From Acinetobacter sp. ANC 4178 (GTDB lineage Bacteria; Pseudomonadota; Gammaproteobacteria; Pseudomonadales; Moraxellaceae), in contig NZ_SJOD01000010.1 in the NCBI RefSeq assembly GCF_004331175.1, positions 1 through 45,422 on the forward strand: 45,422 bases of DNA. Direction: 5' to 3'. Below, piece after piece: positions 1 to 9,141 of the stretch (the first letter of the stretch is position 1; every line of letters begins with the position of its first letter). Position numbers and translations under genes: made by a program. The notes below the pieces were generated by a model. The model searched no databases. It saw only the letters and a list, made by a program, of their open reading frames with translations, and was not told the origin of the DNA.

Positions 1-99
1 CGCTAGGTCAGTTACCGAAGCAACCTCCCCCGCTCGACTTGCATGTGTTAAGCCTGCCGCCAGCGTTCAATCTGAGCCATGATCAAACTCTTCAGTTTA
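1..99 (-). rRNA. rrs: 16S ribosomal RNA, 5' end only (partial)
   Basis: Read on the minus strand, this is the start of 16S rRNA: the universal 8F primer site (GAGTTTGATCATGGCTCAG) followed by the GAACGCTGGCGGCAGGC block and the first variable stem, which has an Acinetobacter-like form. Only about 99 bases are present; the gene continues beyond the left edge. The exact mature 5' end (about 98-100) is set by analogy with other Acinetobacter 16S genes. Confidence 0.97.
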
Positions 100-358
100 A
101 TACTTGCTAGCACCTTAAAGGGTGCCAATCTTGGCTCATCAATTTTCTGACATCAATTTCTCAAATAAACTTCGAGTAATTTCTACCATCAATCAATGAA
201 AATAATTTCGATCGATCAATCAGTAAAAATCCACACAAGTTGTTCTTCATAATCTCTTAATGATCTTTCTAATACCTCGTCAGTATTAGATGCTGGACTC
301 GATATACTTAACAACTCAGCGCTTCGCGCTTTGTTCGTTTCCGTCTATCTCGTCGGTA
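100..358 (-). other. rRNA operon leader (transcribed spacer before 16S)
   Basis: This non-coding leader lies between the rrn promoter and 16S, read leftwards. Bases 229-267 are identical in inverted orientation to 45384-45422, the leader of the second rrn operon at the other end of the window. The leaders diverge upstream of that block, so conservation begins at the processed leader and the promoters differ. I found no clear boxA by eye. Confidence 0.8.
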
Positions 359-366
359 TGGGGTGC

Positions 367-394
367 ATTCTATACGGTTTTGCTATGAGTGCAA
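367..394 (-). promoter_or_regulatory. Strong sigma-70 type rrn promoter
   Basis: Read on the minus strand there is TTGCAC (389-394), a 16-base spacer and TAGAAT (367-372), followed by the rrn leader. The spacing and position, about 270 bases ahead of 16S, fit an rrn P1-type promoter. The -10 hexamer TAGAAT is the same as in the rrn promoter at the right end of the window. Confidence 0.7.
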
Positions 395-486
395 GCACTT
401 TTAACTGACTGTTTTATTGGGTGTTGTATTTTTATGCACTATTTTGGTTCATTATTACACAAAATACAATGTAAACCATTAATTAT

Positions 487-526
487 AAAGCAGAAATATG
501 AATAAAATATTTCTGCTACTTTTTTT
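487..526. terminator. Hairpin terminator between ppiA and the rrn promoter
   Basis: A 10-bp stem (AGCAGAAATA at 489-498, TATTTCTGCT at 508-517) is followed by a T-run on the plus strand and a weaker one on the minus strand. It sits just downstream of the leftward cyclophilin gene and probably ends its transcription before the rrn promoter. Confidence 0.6.
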
Positions 527-546
527 AATGATTTAGTAACGCTTGC

Positions 547-1098
547 TTACTTAATGTTCACGCTGAGAATTTTCACTGGTTGTTTCGGTACATCTTGGTG
601 CATACCGTAGCTAGCAGTCGGTACTTTGATAATTTTATCAACCACATCCATCCCCTTCGTTACCTTACCAAAGACTGCATAACCAGCATTCATAGATCCT
701 TTATTTAAAAAGTCATTGTCAACGACATTAATAAAGAATTGGCTGGTGGCCGAGTTTGGGTTGTTCGTACGTGCCATGGCTAAAGTGCCACGCGTATTCT
801 TTAAACCATTGGAAGATTCATTCTTGATAGGTGCCTTGGTTGGCTTTTCAACCATATTGACATCCATACCGCCACCCTGAATCATGAATCCTGGAATGAC
901 GCGGTGAAAAATGGTTCCGTTATAGAAATTTGCTTTTGCGTAATCTTCAAAGTTTTTGGCTGAAACTGGTGCTTTATCATTAAATAGCTCAATTTCAATA
1001 TTTCCCATTGATGTTTTCATTTCCACCAGAGTATTGGCTGCATAGGTACACACACTGAATGTAGCAGCAGTCAATAACGCAAGGCTCTGTTTTAACAT
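547..1098 (-). CDS. ppiA: Periplasmic peptidyl-prolyl cis-trans isomerase, cyclophilin type
   Basis: Cyclophilin that catalyses cis-trans isomerisation of prolyl bonds, here in the periplasm. Residues 1-20 form a signal peptide ending in TYA. The active-site block [14 protein letters not shown] lies at about 64-77 with the catalytic Arg in FHR, and SQFFIN is at 119-124. The tryptophan of cyclosporin-sensitive eukaryotic cyclophilins is replaced by Phe in YAVFG (140-144), as in bacterial PpiA/PpiB. The length of 183 residues is typical of exported bacterial forms. The start has an AGGAAT ribosome site in front. It stands alone, with a terminator downstream. The class is certain; the symbol ppiA rests on the signal peptide. 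Confidence 0.93.
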   Translation of the reverse strand: MLKQSLALLTAATFSVCTYAANTLVEMKTSMGNIEIELFNDKAPVSAKNFEDYAKANFYNGTIFHRVIPGFMIQGGGMDVNMVEKPTKAPIKNESSNGLKNTRGTLAMARTNNPNSATSQFFINVVDNDFLNKGSMNAGYAVFGKVTKGMDVVDKIIKVPTASYGMHQDVPKQPVKILSVNIK

Positions 1099-1292
1099 AT
1101 TGGGGATTCCTGTAATGCTGTTTTATGGTTGATTATATTTAACACAACTCTTTAGATTCAGATACTTTTAAACCTTTTATTTACAGCATTTGGACGATAG
1201 CTTTGGTTTTATACTTTTATATTCAATAATTTATAAAACTTATCCTTTGATTTAAGGCTTTAAATCAGCCTGACCTTTATTTACACCCTACT

Positions 1293-2354
1293 TTAACTGT
1301 GTTTATCCCAAAATTTTCGGAAATTTTTACTCATTTCAATGTAGTTCTTCTTTGCAGTGCGTGATAAGCCTGCCATGTTAATGAAACCATGAGTCATACT
1401 TGGATAATCGTGATATGCCACGGAGACACCATGATGTCGTAACTTATGCGCATAAATCTCTGCCTCATCATGCAGGACATCATGACCTGCCGTAACAACA
1501 AAGGCAGACGCTAGTTTTTTAAAATTGCCATAAGTCGGGGAAATAATGGGATCATCTAAAGCAACTTGATGTTGAGCCGCATAATGTGCGGTCACGCGAT
1601 CTACATCATCCCCTGTTAATACCAAACCATCTTTATAAGCAAAAAATGAAGGGTGACGACTCTTAAAGTCTAATGCTGGATAAATTAAAAACTGGATTTG
1701 CGGTGCATAGGCTTTACCTATACTACGTTGCGCAACCACCGCACTTAAATTGCCGCCAGCACTGTCACCTGCAACCGCTATGCGATTTTTTAAAATTTTG
1801 AGTTGTTTCCGATTTTGATACACCCATGCCAAGGCATCTTCACAGCTTTGTACAATTTGATACGGCGAGGCTTCTGGTGCCAAGGGATAATCAATACTGA
1901 GCACTTGCACATGGGCATGCACAGCCAATAAACGACACACTTCATCATAACTATCGATACTACCCACCACAAAGCCTCCTCCATGGTAGAACACCAACAT
2001 CGGAAGTTTTTTATTTGGCGCAGGATGATAGTGACGCGCAAAAATAGTTCCACTTTGCAAAGCTAAGCGTAAATCTTCGACCTGTTTAATGGCAGTCGAT
2101 TTTCCTGTAAGGAGCTGACTTTGTAGTTCAAAGGCTTTACGAGAATGTTGTGCATCTGCCGAAATAAAGCCTGTTTTATTTTGCTTATACTGAACGGCGA
2201 CCAGACATTTAAGAAAGGAGTCTAATTCGGGGTAGTGATAAGGATAGGCCAAAGCCTTGACGATATTTTCCTGTAGAAAAGTAGGCAACTTATCCAGTAG
2301 TCGCGCTGCTGTACCTTGATTCTGTTCCATCACTTTTTGTATTGATACGCCCAT
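1293..2354 (-). CDS. Alpha/beta hydrolase, hormone-sensitive-lipase-like esterase
   Basis: Likely cytoplasmic carboxylesterase of the bacterial HSL family (family IV), 353 residues with no signal peptide. Visible motifs are the oxyanion-hole HGGGFVVGS at about 124-132, the nucleophile elbow GDSAGGN with Ser198, an acidic residue near 292 in GHDVLHDE, and His322 in THGF, which together make a full Ser-Asp-His triad. The N-terminal 100 residues form the helical cap. The natural substrate cannot be told from sequence; short-chain acyl esters are usual for the family. An AAGGAA ribosome site precedes the start at a slightly long spacing. No operon partner. Confidence 0.88.
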   Translation of the reverse strand: MGVSIQKVMEQNQGTAARLLDKLPTFLQENIVKALAYPYHYPELDSFLKCLVAVQYKQNKTGFISADAQHSRKAFELQSQLLTGKSTAIKQVEDLRLALQSGTIFARHYHPAPNKKLPMLVFYHGGGFVVGSIDSYDEVCRLLAVHAHVQVLSIDYPLAPEASPYQIVQSCEDALAWVYQNRKQLKILKNRIAVAGDSAGGNLSAVVAQRSIGKAYAPQIQFLIYPALDFKSRHPSFFAYKDGLVLTGDDVDRVTAHYAAQHQVALDDPIISPTYGNFKKLASAFVVTAGHDVLHDEAEIYAHKLRHHGVSVAYHDYPSMTHGFINMAGLSRTAKKNYIEMSKNFRKFWDKHS

Positions 2355-2625
2355 AAACGACTTATTCCTTGTTGTTTTATCTGTCGGTCAAACTTTACTG
2401 AACAAGTTCAACCTTAAATTATGGCTTTTGCAACAAAGCTAATCTGCTTTAAGCATATTGTCATTAACACTATGACTGCAAGTTTAAGTCAAAATCATCA
2501 ATACACACGTAATCTTACATAGAAAATACTGAAATAATTTTGAATTGAGATAGCTTCAGACAGTACACCTCATTCAAGTACTGTCTTTACTCTATATGCC
2601 GTTTTCAACTCAACAACATGATGCG

Positions 2626-2862
2626 TTATTGTTGAATAGATTGCGGTTGGTTTTGCATTTGCTCCGTTGATGCCTGAGGGACATTCGAATTTACAGATCC
2701 ATCGACTTGTGTCGCAATTCCGTCTTGTCCTTGCACTGCAACCTCTGCTCCAGTCGAGATTTGAGCTGTTTCAGTCGCTTGTACAGGGTCTTTAGATGCA
2801 CAACCCACTGCAAGCACTGAAATAGCTAACATAGAAATAGAAAATAATCCGACTTTTTTCAT
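2626..2862 (-). CDS. Small putative lipoprotein of unknown function
   Basis: A 78-residue product begins MKKVGLFSISMLAIS and has a clear lipobox, LAVGC, so Cys21 should be lipidated after signal peptidase II cleavage. The mature part is short, rich in Gln, Ser, Thr and Ala, and looks disordered; no domain is recognised. I chose the start at 2862 because the GGAACC ribosome site sits just ahead of it and it gives a normal lipoprotein signal; an upstream in-frame start would add 12 residues that spoil the signal. An inverted repeat at 2558-2586 downstream (9-bp arms, no T-run) may be its weak terminator. Confidence 0.75.
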   Translation of the reverse strand: MKKVGLFSISMLAISVLAVGCASKDPVQATETAQISTGAEVAVQGQDGIATQVDGSVNSNVPQASTEQMQNQPQSIQQ

Positions 2863-3394
2863 GTCTGGTTCCTTTTTAAATAAAAAACACAAAACCAATG
2901 TTTAGTTTTGCCAAGTCATCATTCATGTTTTTTGAATGCTCTGCGCACATATATGGTGAGCGTTTTTTATCTGTTGGTTGCATTCTGCAATCTTTTATTA
3001 AGCCTATTTGGAAGCATGTTTTTTCTACTTAGAGCAAAAATTGAATTAAGTAATTCTTTTTAATCACATAAATTATGTTGTTCCAGTTCAATGCCTGTCA
3101 GCAAGCAAATTTGCTTAAAAAATACTGAAATGAAACTGCTTATTGTTGTTGCGAAGTGTCTACAGAACTGCCAACTCATCACGTTTCTGCTGCACTTAAT
3201 CTATACACTGTAGTAATTCTCAGCAATTTCACACAAAAAAAGCTTATTCATCGGTTGAATAAGCTTTAAAAACTGATGTTTAAAATATCAATGTATGACT
3301 ATGACAATAATCTCGGTCATTCACCCAAACAATATTTGCGCCAAACATAAAAGATTTTGTGGCGCTTATTGTGATCATTTGATGCCAATCATGA
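2863..3394. other. Intergenic region, mostly featureless
   Basis: There are 532 bases between the lipoprotein gene and the MBL-fold gene. It should hold the lipoprotein promoter at the left and the MBL gene's terminator at 3236-3268. I see no supported coding sequence: a 27-codon frame from 3130 has no ribosome site. No repeat array or RNA gene was recognised. Confidence 0.5.
3236..3268 (-). terminator. Intrinsic terminator downstream of the MBL-fold gene
   Basis: AGCTTATTCA at 3241-3250 pairs with TGAATAAGCT at 3256-3265 across a 5-base loop. Read leftwards, the stem is followed by a run of seven T. It lies about 130 bases after the stop codon of the leftward MBL-fold gene. Confidence 0.75.
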
Positions 3395-4258
3395 TTAAGG
3401 CCACTTCAGCTCGCCTTTGACCACTTTAGCCCCCAATTCTAAGCTGCTTGACTCACCTAAAGCTGGATATTGTTTTTGCATGATTCCGATTAACTCCGCT
3501 GAGTTTTTGCTGGCTTTCACTGCTTTCTCATATTGCTTTAAATAGTCTATAGAAAAATTCACAGCATCGAGACCTTCAGCCGCGCCAGCTTTCATATGTG
3601 CAGGTACAACCTGTTGTGGGTTGAGTGCTTTAATATTTTCTAAAGTCTGTACCACTTCTGCATGATCTTTAGATGTAGGGGTGTCTGCCATCCACAAATG
3701 AATCCCCGATGAAACAGGAATGCCACCGACAACCGCTTTAGCACTGGGAATCCATAAATAGGTCAGTTCTTTTTGACCTTTAATGTCAATCTCTTCATTT
3801 TCAAGCTTTAAGACTTTAGCTGTATAACGCTCAGGTACAATAATTTTGCTCGGTGCATTCAGCCCCATTTGAGGCCCCCAATACTGTACTTTCAGGGCTT
3901 GGGTATCTTGAATATGTTTAACCGTTTCAGGAGTCGCTAGGATTTTTACATTTGGAAAGTATTGTTTAAATACATCTAAACCAAAGTAATAGTCTGGATC
4001 ACCATAGCTGACAAAAATCGTGCTTAAGGTCTTGCCTCGATCAAGAATATCCGCGGCAATTCGTAGTGCCTCTGATTTAGAAAATTGAGCATTCACCAAC
4101 ATGACTTCTTTATCGCCTTCAATAAGGGTAGATGTCACGCCAAAATGTTCAGGCTTAGCCAAATACGTGTGAATTTTTAGGTCTTGCGCATGGGCAGTCG
4201 AGCTAAGTGCTAAAGCAGTTAAGGCAAGGGTATAAAACTTGGTTTGCATGGTATTCAT
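3395..4258 (-). CDS. Exported MBL-fold (metallo-beta-lactamase superfamily) protein with degenerate metal site
   Basis: A 287-residue protein with a signal peptide ending AHA at about residue 24, then a metallo-beta-lactamase fold. Where hydrolases of this superfamily carry HxHxDH, this protein reads VSYGDPDYYFG (83-93), so two or three of the usual His ligands are Tyr or Gly while an Asp and the later His in VPAHM (221) remain. It may bind metal differently or not be a classical hydrolase. A second ATG at 4249 gives a tidier signal peptide and a better spaced AAGAG ribosome site, so the true start may be there. It is divergent from a LysR regulator across 99 bases, which suggests control by that regulator. 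No evidence of beta-lactamase activity. Confidence 0.82.
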   Translation of the reverse strand: MNTMQTKFYTLALTALALSSTAHAQDLKIHTYLAKPEHFGVTSTLIEGDKEVMLVNAQFSKSEALRIAADILDRGKTLSTIFVSYGDPDYYFGLDVFKQYFPNVKILATPETVKHIQDTQALKVQYWGPQMGLNAPSKIIVPERYTAKVLKLENEEIDIKGQKELTYLWIPSAKAVVGGIPVSSGIHLWMADTPTSKDHAEVVQTLENIKALNPQQVVPAHMKAGAAEGLDAVNFSIDYLKQYEKAVKASKNSAELIGIMQKQYPALGESSSLELGAKVVKGELKWP

Positions 4259-4326
4259 CTCTTATTTGATTTTGAATACTTTAAATTTCAGTTTATGACA
4301 AATAAACAGCTCAACTTAAGATAAAC

Positions 4327-4345
4327 TGTTGCAATATACGCAACA
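4327..4345. promoter_or_regulatory. Probable LysR-type operator between divergent genes
   Basis: TGTTGC (4327-4332) and GCAACA (4340-4345) form a perfect 6-bp palindrome with a 7-base centre that contains the T-N11-A core typical of LysR-family sites. It lies 12 bases before the regulator start and about 70 bases before the divergent MBL-fold gene, a usual position for autoregulation and control of the neighbour. Confidence 0.55.
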
Positions 4346-4357
4346 ATAAACATAAAT

Positions 4358-5236
4358 ATGGATACCCTAAAAGCCATTCAAGTCTTTGTCTGTATTGCCC
4401 AACAAGGCAGTTTGACCAAAGCTGCAGACCATCTCAATGTTTCACGCGCGATGGTGTCACGCTACCTTGAACATCTGGAAAATCATTTTTCGACCCGATT
4501 ATTTCATCGCAATACCCGTAAAATTTCGCTGACATCGACAGGAGAGCAAGCGCTGCATTACTGCGAGAATATTTTGCAACAGCAGCAACTCCTCTTAGAA
4601 ATGACCCATGATCAGCAACAGACTGGTACCATTCGACTAACAACAGGGCTTTTTCTGCTGCAAAATGGCTTAGCAGAATGCATTAAACAATTCAGACGGC
4701 AGTTTCCATTTGTACAATTCGATATTGTGATTACAGAAGACACACTCGATTTAATTGATGCCCAAATCGATTTGGCCTTTCGGATTAGCCCTAAAATAGC
4801 TGAAGGTTTAATTGCCCGTCCGCTTTTTCCGATTGACTCGATTTTATGTGCACACCCCGATTATTTGGCACAAGCGCCCGAGATTCAATATCCTGAACAA
4901 CTGTTACAACATACGTGCCTGACCCATCACAGTATGCATTCGGTTTGGACGCTGAATGCTCCCAATCAACACCCAAAAAACTATAGCTTACATAGTGTGA
5001 TCCAAAGCAATGACGCCTATGCATTATTAGAAATGTGCAAACAGGCACAGGGCATTGCCATGTTACCCATCGGATTGGTGCACACTGAGCTGAATCAAAA
5101 TCGGCTACATCAGATTCTGCCCGACTACGTCCTGCCACAAATGCAACTGTCTGTGGTGTATTCATCGCGGCGACATTTAAGTCAAAAAACACAAGAATTC
5201 ATTGCATTTATGATGCAACACTTCAGTTTGTCTTAA
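4358..5236 (+). CDS. LysR-family transcriptional regulator
   Basis: A 292-residue regulator with the standard layout: winged HTH at residues 1-60 (GSLTKAADHLNVSRAMVSRYLEHLE, then RLFHRNTRKISLTSTGE) and an effector-binding domain from about 90 to the end. It resembles the CrgA/DsdC-like branch that starts MDTLKAIQVFV. It is divergent from the exported MBL-fold gene with a palindrome in the shared promoter region, so that gene is its likely target. The effector is unknown. Confidence 0.92.
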   Translation: MDTLKAIQVFVCIAQQGSLTKAADHLNVSRAMVSRYLEHLENHFSTRLFHRNTRKISLTSTGEQALHYCENILQQQQLLLEMTHDQQQTGTIRLTTGLFLLQNGLAECIKQFRRQFPFVQFDIVITEDTLDLIDAQIDLAFRISPKIAEGLIARPLFPIDSILCAHPDYLAQAPEIQYPEQLLQHTCLTHHSMHSVWTLNAPNQHPKNYSLHSVIQSNDAYALLEMCKQAQGIAMLPIGLVHTELNQNRLHQILPDYVLPQMQLSVVYSSRRHLSQKTQEFIAFMMQHFSLS

Positions 5237-5273
5237 AAAAACAGAAATAGTGCAAATTTAATCAAGCATGCAA

Positions 5274-5298
5274 CTTGAATTTTGCTTTCCTGCCCCGA
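5274..5298 (+). promoter_or_regulatory. Sigma-32 (heat-shock) type promoter of grpE
   Basis: CTTGAA (5274-5279), a 13-base spacer and CCCCGA (5293-5298) closely match the RpoH consensus CTTGAA-N13-15-CCCCAT. It lies about 110 bases before the grpE start, which fits heat-shock control of grpE-dnaK. Confidence 0.75.
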
Positions 5299-5410
5299 CC
5301 TCTTTTACTAATCATGAATTTCATCACTCATGGCAGTTCAGATTTAACCAGTGAACACTGATGCCAAAGGACTGTACATGTTTAAGAACCCTTTTAAACG
5401 GAGTAAATCA

Positions 5411-5950
5411 ATGACAACTGAGCAAAACGAACAAGCTCAAGACCTTCAACAAGAGCAAGCTGATGCGCAAACTCAAGCTGAAACCGAGCAAACAGACGTT
5501 TCAGTTGACGATTTACAAGCGCAAATCGGCAAACTTGAAGAAAGCTTGAAATTAGAAAAAGCCCGTACAGCAAATGCCGTTTATGAAGCACAAAAAAGTG
5601 TTGAGCGCATTCAACGTGAATCTGACAAGCACAAAGACACGGTCTTAGAAAAGTTCGCAAAAGAGTTACTCGACTCAGTGGATAATTTGGAACGTGCCAT
5701 TCAAGCCGCAGGTGAAGAAGAAACCCCTGTACTTGAAGGCGTAAGACTCACTTTAAAATCTTTACTCACGACCCTTGAGAAATTTGGTGTGGTCGAAGCA
5801 GATACCCAAAACGGTTTCAATGCAGATTTGCACCAAGCAGTCGGGATTGATCCAAATGCCAAAGCCAATGAAATTGGCACCGTTTTACAGAAAGGTTACA
5901 CCTTAAATGGTCGTTTACTTCGTCCTGCAATGGTCATGGTAGGCGCATAA
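5411..5950 (+). CDS. grpE: GrpE nucleotide exchange factor
   Basis: Cytoplasmic co-chaperone that releases ADP from DnaK. The 179-residue product has an acidic, Gln-rich N-terminus, a long coiled coil (about residues 30-95) and the C-terminal beta-wing domain with [32 protein letters not shown] and the closing [18 protein letters not shown] set the start at the ATG at 5411 because a GGAG site lies 7 bases upstream and the N-terminus then matches other Acinetobacter GrpE; the frame is open upstream to a GTG at 5351. It is followed 120 bases later by dnaK, its partner, and preceded by a sigma-32-type promoter. Confidence 0.95.
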   Translation: MTTEQNEQAQDLQQEQADAQTQAETEQTDVSVDDLQAQIGKLEESLKLEKARTANAVYEAQKSVERIQRESDKHKDTVLEKFAKELLDSVDNLERAIQAAGEEETPVLEGVRLTLKSLLTTLEKFGVVEADTQNGFNADLHQAVGIDPNAKANEIGTVLQKGYTLNGRLLRPAMVMVGA

Positions 5951-5994
5951 ACCCTATAAATACGGGAGTTTGTGAAAAATTTTCATAAAAATTA

Positions 5995-6021
5995 CTTGAA
6001 AAATTTTGAACGGCTCTCATA
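5995..6021 (+). promoter_or_regulatory. Possible second heat-shock promoter before dnaK
   Basis: CTTGAA at 5995-6000 is followed after 15 bases by CTCATA (6016-6021), a weak match to CCCCAT. If real, it would let dnaK be made apart from grpE. The -10 match is poor. Confidence 0.3.
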
Positions 6022-6070
6022 TCGGATAACAAGCAAAAACATTGCAATAGAATTTAGAGGAATATCCCAA

Positions 6071-8014
6071 ATGGCTAAAATCATTGGTATTGACTTAGGT
6101 ACAACAAACTCATGTGTTGCTGTACTTGAAGGCGACAAAGTTAAAGTAATCGAGAACGCTGAAGGCGCTCGCACAACTCCATCGATCATTGCATATAAAG
6201 ATGGTGAAATCTTAGTGGGTCAGTCTGCAAAGCGTCAGGCAGTCACTAACCCTAAAAATACATTATTCGCGATCAAGCGTTTAATCGGTCGTCGTTATGA
6301 AGACCAAGCGGTACAAAAAGACATCGGGCTTGTACCTTACAAAATCATCAAAGCAGACAATGGCGATGCTTGGGTTGAAGTAAACGATAAAAAATTAGCA
6401 CCTCAACAGATCTCTGCTGAAATCTTGAAAAAGATGAAGAAAACTGCAGAAGACTATTTAGGTGAAACAGTAACTGAAGCAGTGATTACTGTTCCTGCTT
6501 ACTTTAACGATGCACAACGTCAAGCAACCAAAGATGCAGGTAAAATTGCAGGTCTTGAAGTTAAACGTATCATTAACGAACCAACGGCTGCGGCACTTGC
6601 GTTCGGTATGGACAAAAAAGAAGGCGACCGTAAAATCGCGGTTTATGACTTAGGTGGTGGTACTTTTGACGTATCAATCATTGAAATCGCAGACCTTGAT
6701 GGCGACCAACAAATCGAAGTGTTATCAACAAATGGTGATACTTTCCTTGGTGGTGAAGACTTTGATAACGCGTTAATTGAATTCTTGGTTGAAGAATTTA
6801 AGAAAGAACAAAGTGTGAACCTGAAAAATGATCCACTTGCATTACAACGTTTGAAAGAAGCGGCTGAAAAAGCAAAAATCGAGCTTTCTTCATCGAATGC
6901 AACTGAAATTAACCTTCCATACATCACTGCTGATGCGACTGGTCCTAAACATTTAGTGATCAACGTAACACGTGCGAAACTTGAAGGTTTAGTGGCTGAC
7001 TTGGTTGCGCGTACCATTGAGCCTTGCCGTATTGCGCTTAAAGATGCTGGTCTTTCGACTTCTGACATCTCTGACGTGATCTTGGTGGGTGGTCAATCAC
7101 GTATGCCAATGGTTCAACAACAAGTTCAAGAATTCTTTGGTAAAGAACCACGTAAAGACGTGAACCCGGATGAAGCGGTTGCGATTGGTGCTGCGATTCA
7201 AGGTGCAGTATTGTCTGGTGACAAAACTGACGTACTGCTTCTTGACGTTACTCCGTTGACTCTTGGTATCGAAACCATGGGCGGCGTATTGACTCCGATC
7301 ATTGAGAAAAACACCACGATTCCTGCGAAGAAATCACAAGTGTTCTCTACTGCTGCGGACAACCAACCTGCGGTAGACATTTCGGTTTACCAAGGTGAAC
7401 GTAAAATGGCTCAACAAAACAAATTGTTGGGTAACTTCCAATTAGGTGACATTCCTCCTGCTCCACGCGGTGTACCACAAATTGAAGTATCGTTCGACAT
7501 CAACGCTGACGGTATCTTGAAAGTATCGGCTAAAGATAAGAGCACTGGTAAAGAGCAATCAATCCAGATTAAAGCGAACTCAGGTTTGTCTGATGCTGAA
7601 ATCGAAGCGATGATCAAAGATGCTGAAGCGAATGCTGAAGAAGATCGTAAGTTTGAAGAACTTGCAAAAGCGCGTAACGAAGCTGATGCCTTAATTTCAA
7701 GCTCGAACAAAGCAGTAAAAGATCTTGGTGATAAAGTTACTGAAGATGAAAAAACAGCTGTAAGTACTGCGGTTTCTGAACTTGAAGCGTCAACTAAAGA
7801 AAATGATGTTGAAGAGATCAAAGCTAAAACTGAAGCTTTACAAAACATCTTGATGCCTATCACTCAACGTGCTTATGAACAAGCACAAGGTGCTGGCGGC
7901 GCAGAAGGTTTTGATCCAAATGCATTCCAAGGTGGCGATGCAGGTCAACAACAAAAAGCGGACGATGGCGTTGTAGATGCTGAGTTCACAGAAGTCAAAG
8001 ATGACAAAAAATAA
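6071..8014 (+). CDS. dnaK: Chaperone protein DnaK (Hsp70)
   Basis: Hsp70 chaperone that binds unfolded peptides in an ATP-driven cycle with DnaJ and GrpE. The 647-residue product has the ATPase domain ([11 protein letters not shown] at 5-15, [24 protein letters not shown]), the interdomain linker VLLLDVTPL near 390, the beta-sandwich substrate domain and the helical lid, ending in a Gly/Gln-rich stretch and an acidic tail. The ATG at 6071 has an AGAGGA site ahead of it and begins [10 protein letters not shown] as in all proteobacterial DnaK; the frame stays open 99 bases further upstream but that part is not conserved. It lies after grpE; dnaJ is not in the window. A strong terminator follows. 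Confidence 0.98.
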   Translation: MAKIIGIDLGTTNSCVAVLEGDKVKVIENAEGARTTPSIIAYKDGEILVGQSAKRQAVTNPKNTLFAIKRLIGRRYEDQAVQKDIGLVPYKIIKADNGDAWVEVNDKKLAPQQISAEILKKMKKTAEDYLGETVTEAVITVPAYFNDAQRQATKDAGKIAGLEVKRIINEPTAAALAFGMDKKEGDRKIAVYDLGGGTFDVSIIEIADLDGDQQIEVLSTNGDTFLGGEDFDNALIEFLVEEFKKEQSVNLKNDPLALQRLKEAAEKAKIELSSSNATEINLPYITADATGPKHLVINVTRAKLEGLVADLVARTIEPCRIALKDAGLSTSDISDVILVGGQSRMPMVQQQVQEFFGKEPRKDVNPDEAVAIGAAIQGAVLSGDKTDVLLLDVTPLTLGIETMGGVLTPIIEKNTTIPAKKSQVFSTAADNQPAVDISVYQGERKMAQQNKLLGNFQLGDIPPAPRGVPQIEVSFDINADGILKVSAKDKSTGKEQSIQIKANSGLSDAEIEAMIKDAEANAEEDRKFEELAKARNEADALISSSNKAVKDLGDKVTEDEKTAVSTAVSELEASTKENDVEEIKAKTEALQNILMPITQRAYEQAQGAGGAEGFDPNAFQGGDAGQQQKADDGVVDAEFTEVKDDKK

Positions 8015-8025
8015 TTTGTCTGATT

Positions 8026-8058
8026 AAAAAAAACCGCGCGTAAGCGCGGTTTTTTTTT
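8026..8058 (+). terminator. Intrinsic terminator after dnaK
   Basis: The GC stem CCGCGC/GCGCGG with a GTAA loop is flanked by an A-run and a run of nine T, starting 11 bases after the dnaK stop. Confidence 0.93.
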
Positions 8059-8127
8059 GCTTAAACCATATTTCCATAACACTCACTTTTCGCTACATTA
8101 AGCACAAATGAAAAAGAAAAATGATTT

Positions 8128-9027
8128 ATGCATCGACTTGGGTTAATTCTGTTCTTCTTGGCTATCCTTTGGCTCAGCTACCAAAGCCATGCACACTATC
8201 AATTACGTTATAACACTTGGTCAGATCGACTCTTGCATCCTTTTGACCAAAGACTCCGCTTTAAAATTGGCAATGTTGATCCATGGTTTGGTCTTACTCA
8301 AGCACAAGTCGTGCAAATCAGTCAGGAAGCTCTTGAAATCTGGCATCAAGGTACGCAACAAACTCTATTTGTTTACGATCCGAATGCCAAACTTAGTATC
8401 GAATTAATTTATGATCAACGTCAACAAGATACTGATGCCTTAAAACAGACCCAACAGAAACTAGATGAGAGCAAGAATCAAAACAATCGTTCGTCAGATA
8501 ATATTGAACGCGCCAGAACTCAACTGGATTTCACACAACATCGTTTAGAACAACAAGAACAACAACTGGAAGCCGAATATCGCTATTTACAGAGCCAACA
8601 AGCTCAGGTGCAGTCCGCACAACAACAGCAAAATTTACGTGACCAACTCACTCAACTACAATACCGAATCGCACAGTTCGAACAAGAAGCTGCTTACCTT
8701 GAACAACAAAATCAATCATTTAACCAAAAGGTCGATCAACATAATCTGGATATCGCACAATTTAATCAACAAATTTTACAAGCCCAGCAACGTTTCCCTG
8801 CACGTGAATTCCATAAAGGTGTGTTTATGGGCAATAAAATCGAAATTTACCAATTTGATGGAAATGATGATCTCAGACTGACCATCGCGCATGAATTAGG
8901 CCATGCGCTAGGACTGACGCATCATAATGACCCAGAAGCCCTAATGTATCCTATTTTGGGAGAGCAAGAATTACAGCATTTTAAGCTCAAAGCAGCGGAT
9001 TTACAGTTATTGGCTGCTCGAAAATAA
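8128..9027 (+). CDS. Exported or membrane-anchored metzincin-type zinc protease with coiled-coil insert
   Basis: A 299-residue matrixin-like metallopeptidase. An N-terminal hydrophobic stretch (about 3-20) acts as signal or anchor. The zinc site HELGHALGLTHH is at 255-266, giving three His ligands and Glu256 as catalytic base, and a Met-turn LMYP follows at 272-275; this is the HExxHxxGxxH plus Met-turn signature of metzincins. Between an N-terminal beta region (about 30-95, like the start of a matrixin domain) and the zinc site lies about 130 residues of Gln-rich coiled coil. The ribosome site is weak. Substrate and role are unknown. It stands alone after the dnaK terminator. Confidence 0.8.
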   Translation: MHRLGLILFFLAILWLSYQSHAHYQLRYNTWSDRLLHPFDQRLRFKIGNVDPWFGLTQAQVVQISQEALEIWHQGTQQTLFVYDPNAKLSIELIYDQRQQDTDALKQTQQKLDESKNQNNRSSDNIERARTQLDFTQHRLEQQEQQLEAEYRYLQSQQAQVQSAQQQQNLRDQLTQLQYRIAQFEQEAAYLEQQNQSFNQKVDQHNLDIAQFNQQILQAQQRFPAREFHKGVFMGNKIEIYQFDGNDDLRLTIAHELGHALGLTHHNDPEALMYPILGEQELQHFKLKAADLQLLAARK

Positions 9028-9141
9028 CCTTAAAAATATCCTTAAATTTTATAAGGTTTTACTTCGATTTGCTCAGCACAGGATCGAATTTCGTGTTATT
9101 GTGATAGAACGATCCACACAGCAAACTGAGCGGAGAACAAT

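Noticed and set aside
1790..2053. 87-codon frame on the minus strand inside the esterase gene
   Set aside because: Shifted-frame shadow of the esterase coding sequence, whose catalytic motifs are intact.
3130..3213. 27-codon frame in the gap between the lipoprotein and MBL genes
   Set aside because: No ribosome site, no composition typical of a gene, and no support beyond the open frame.
3395..4258. Beta-lactamase resistance gene
   Set aside because: The metal-binding motif needed for class B beta-lactamases is missing, so calling it a resistance gene is not supported.
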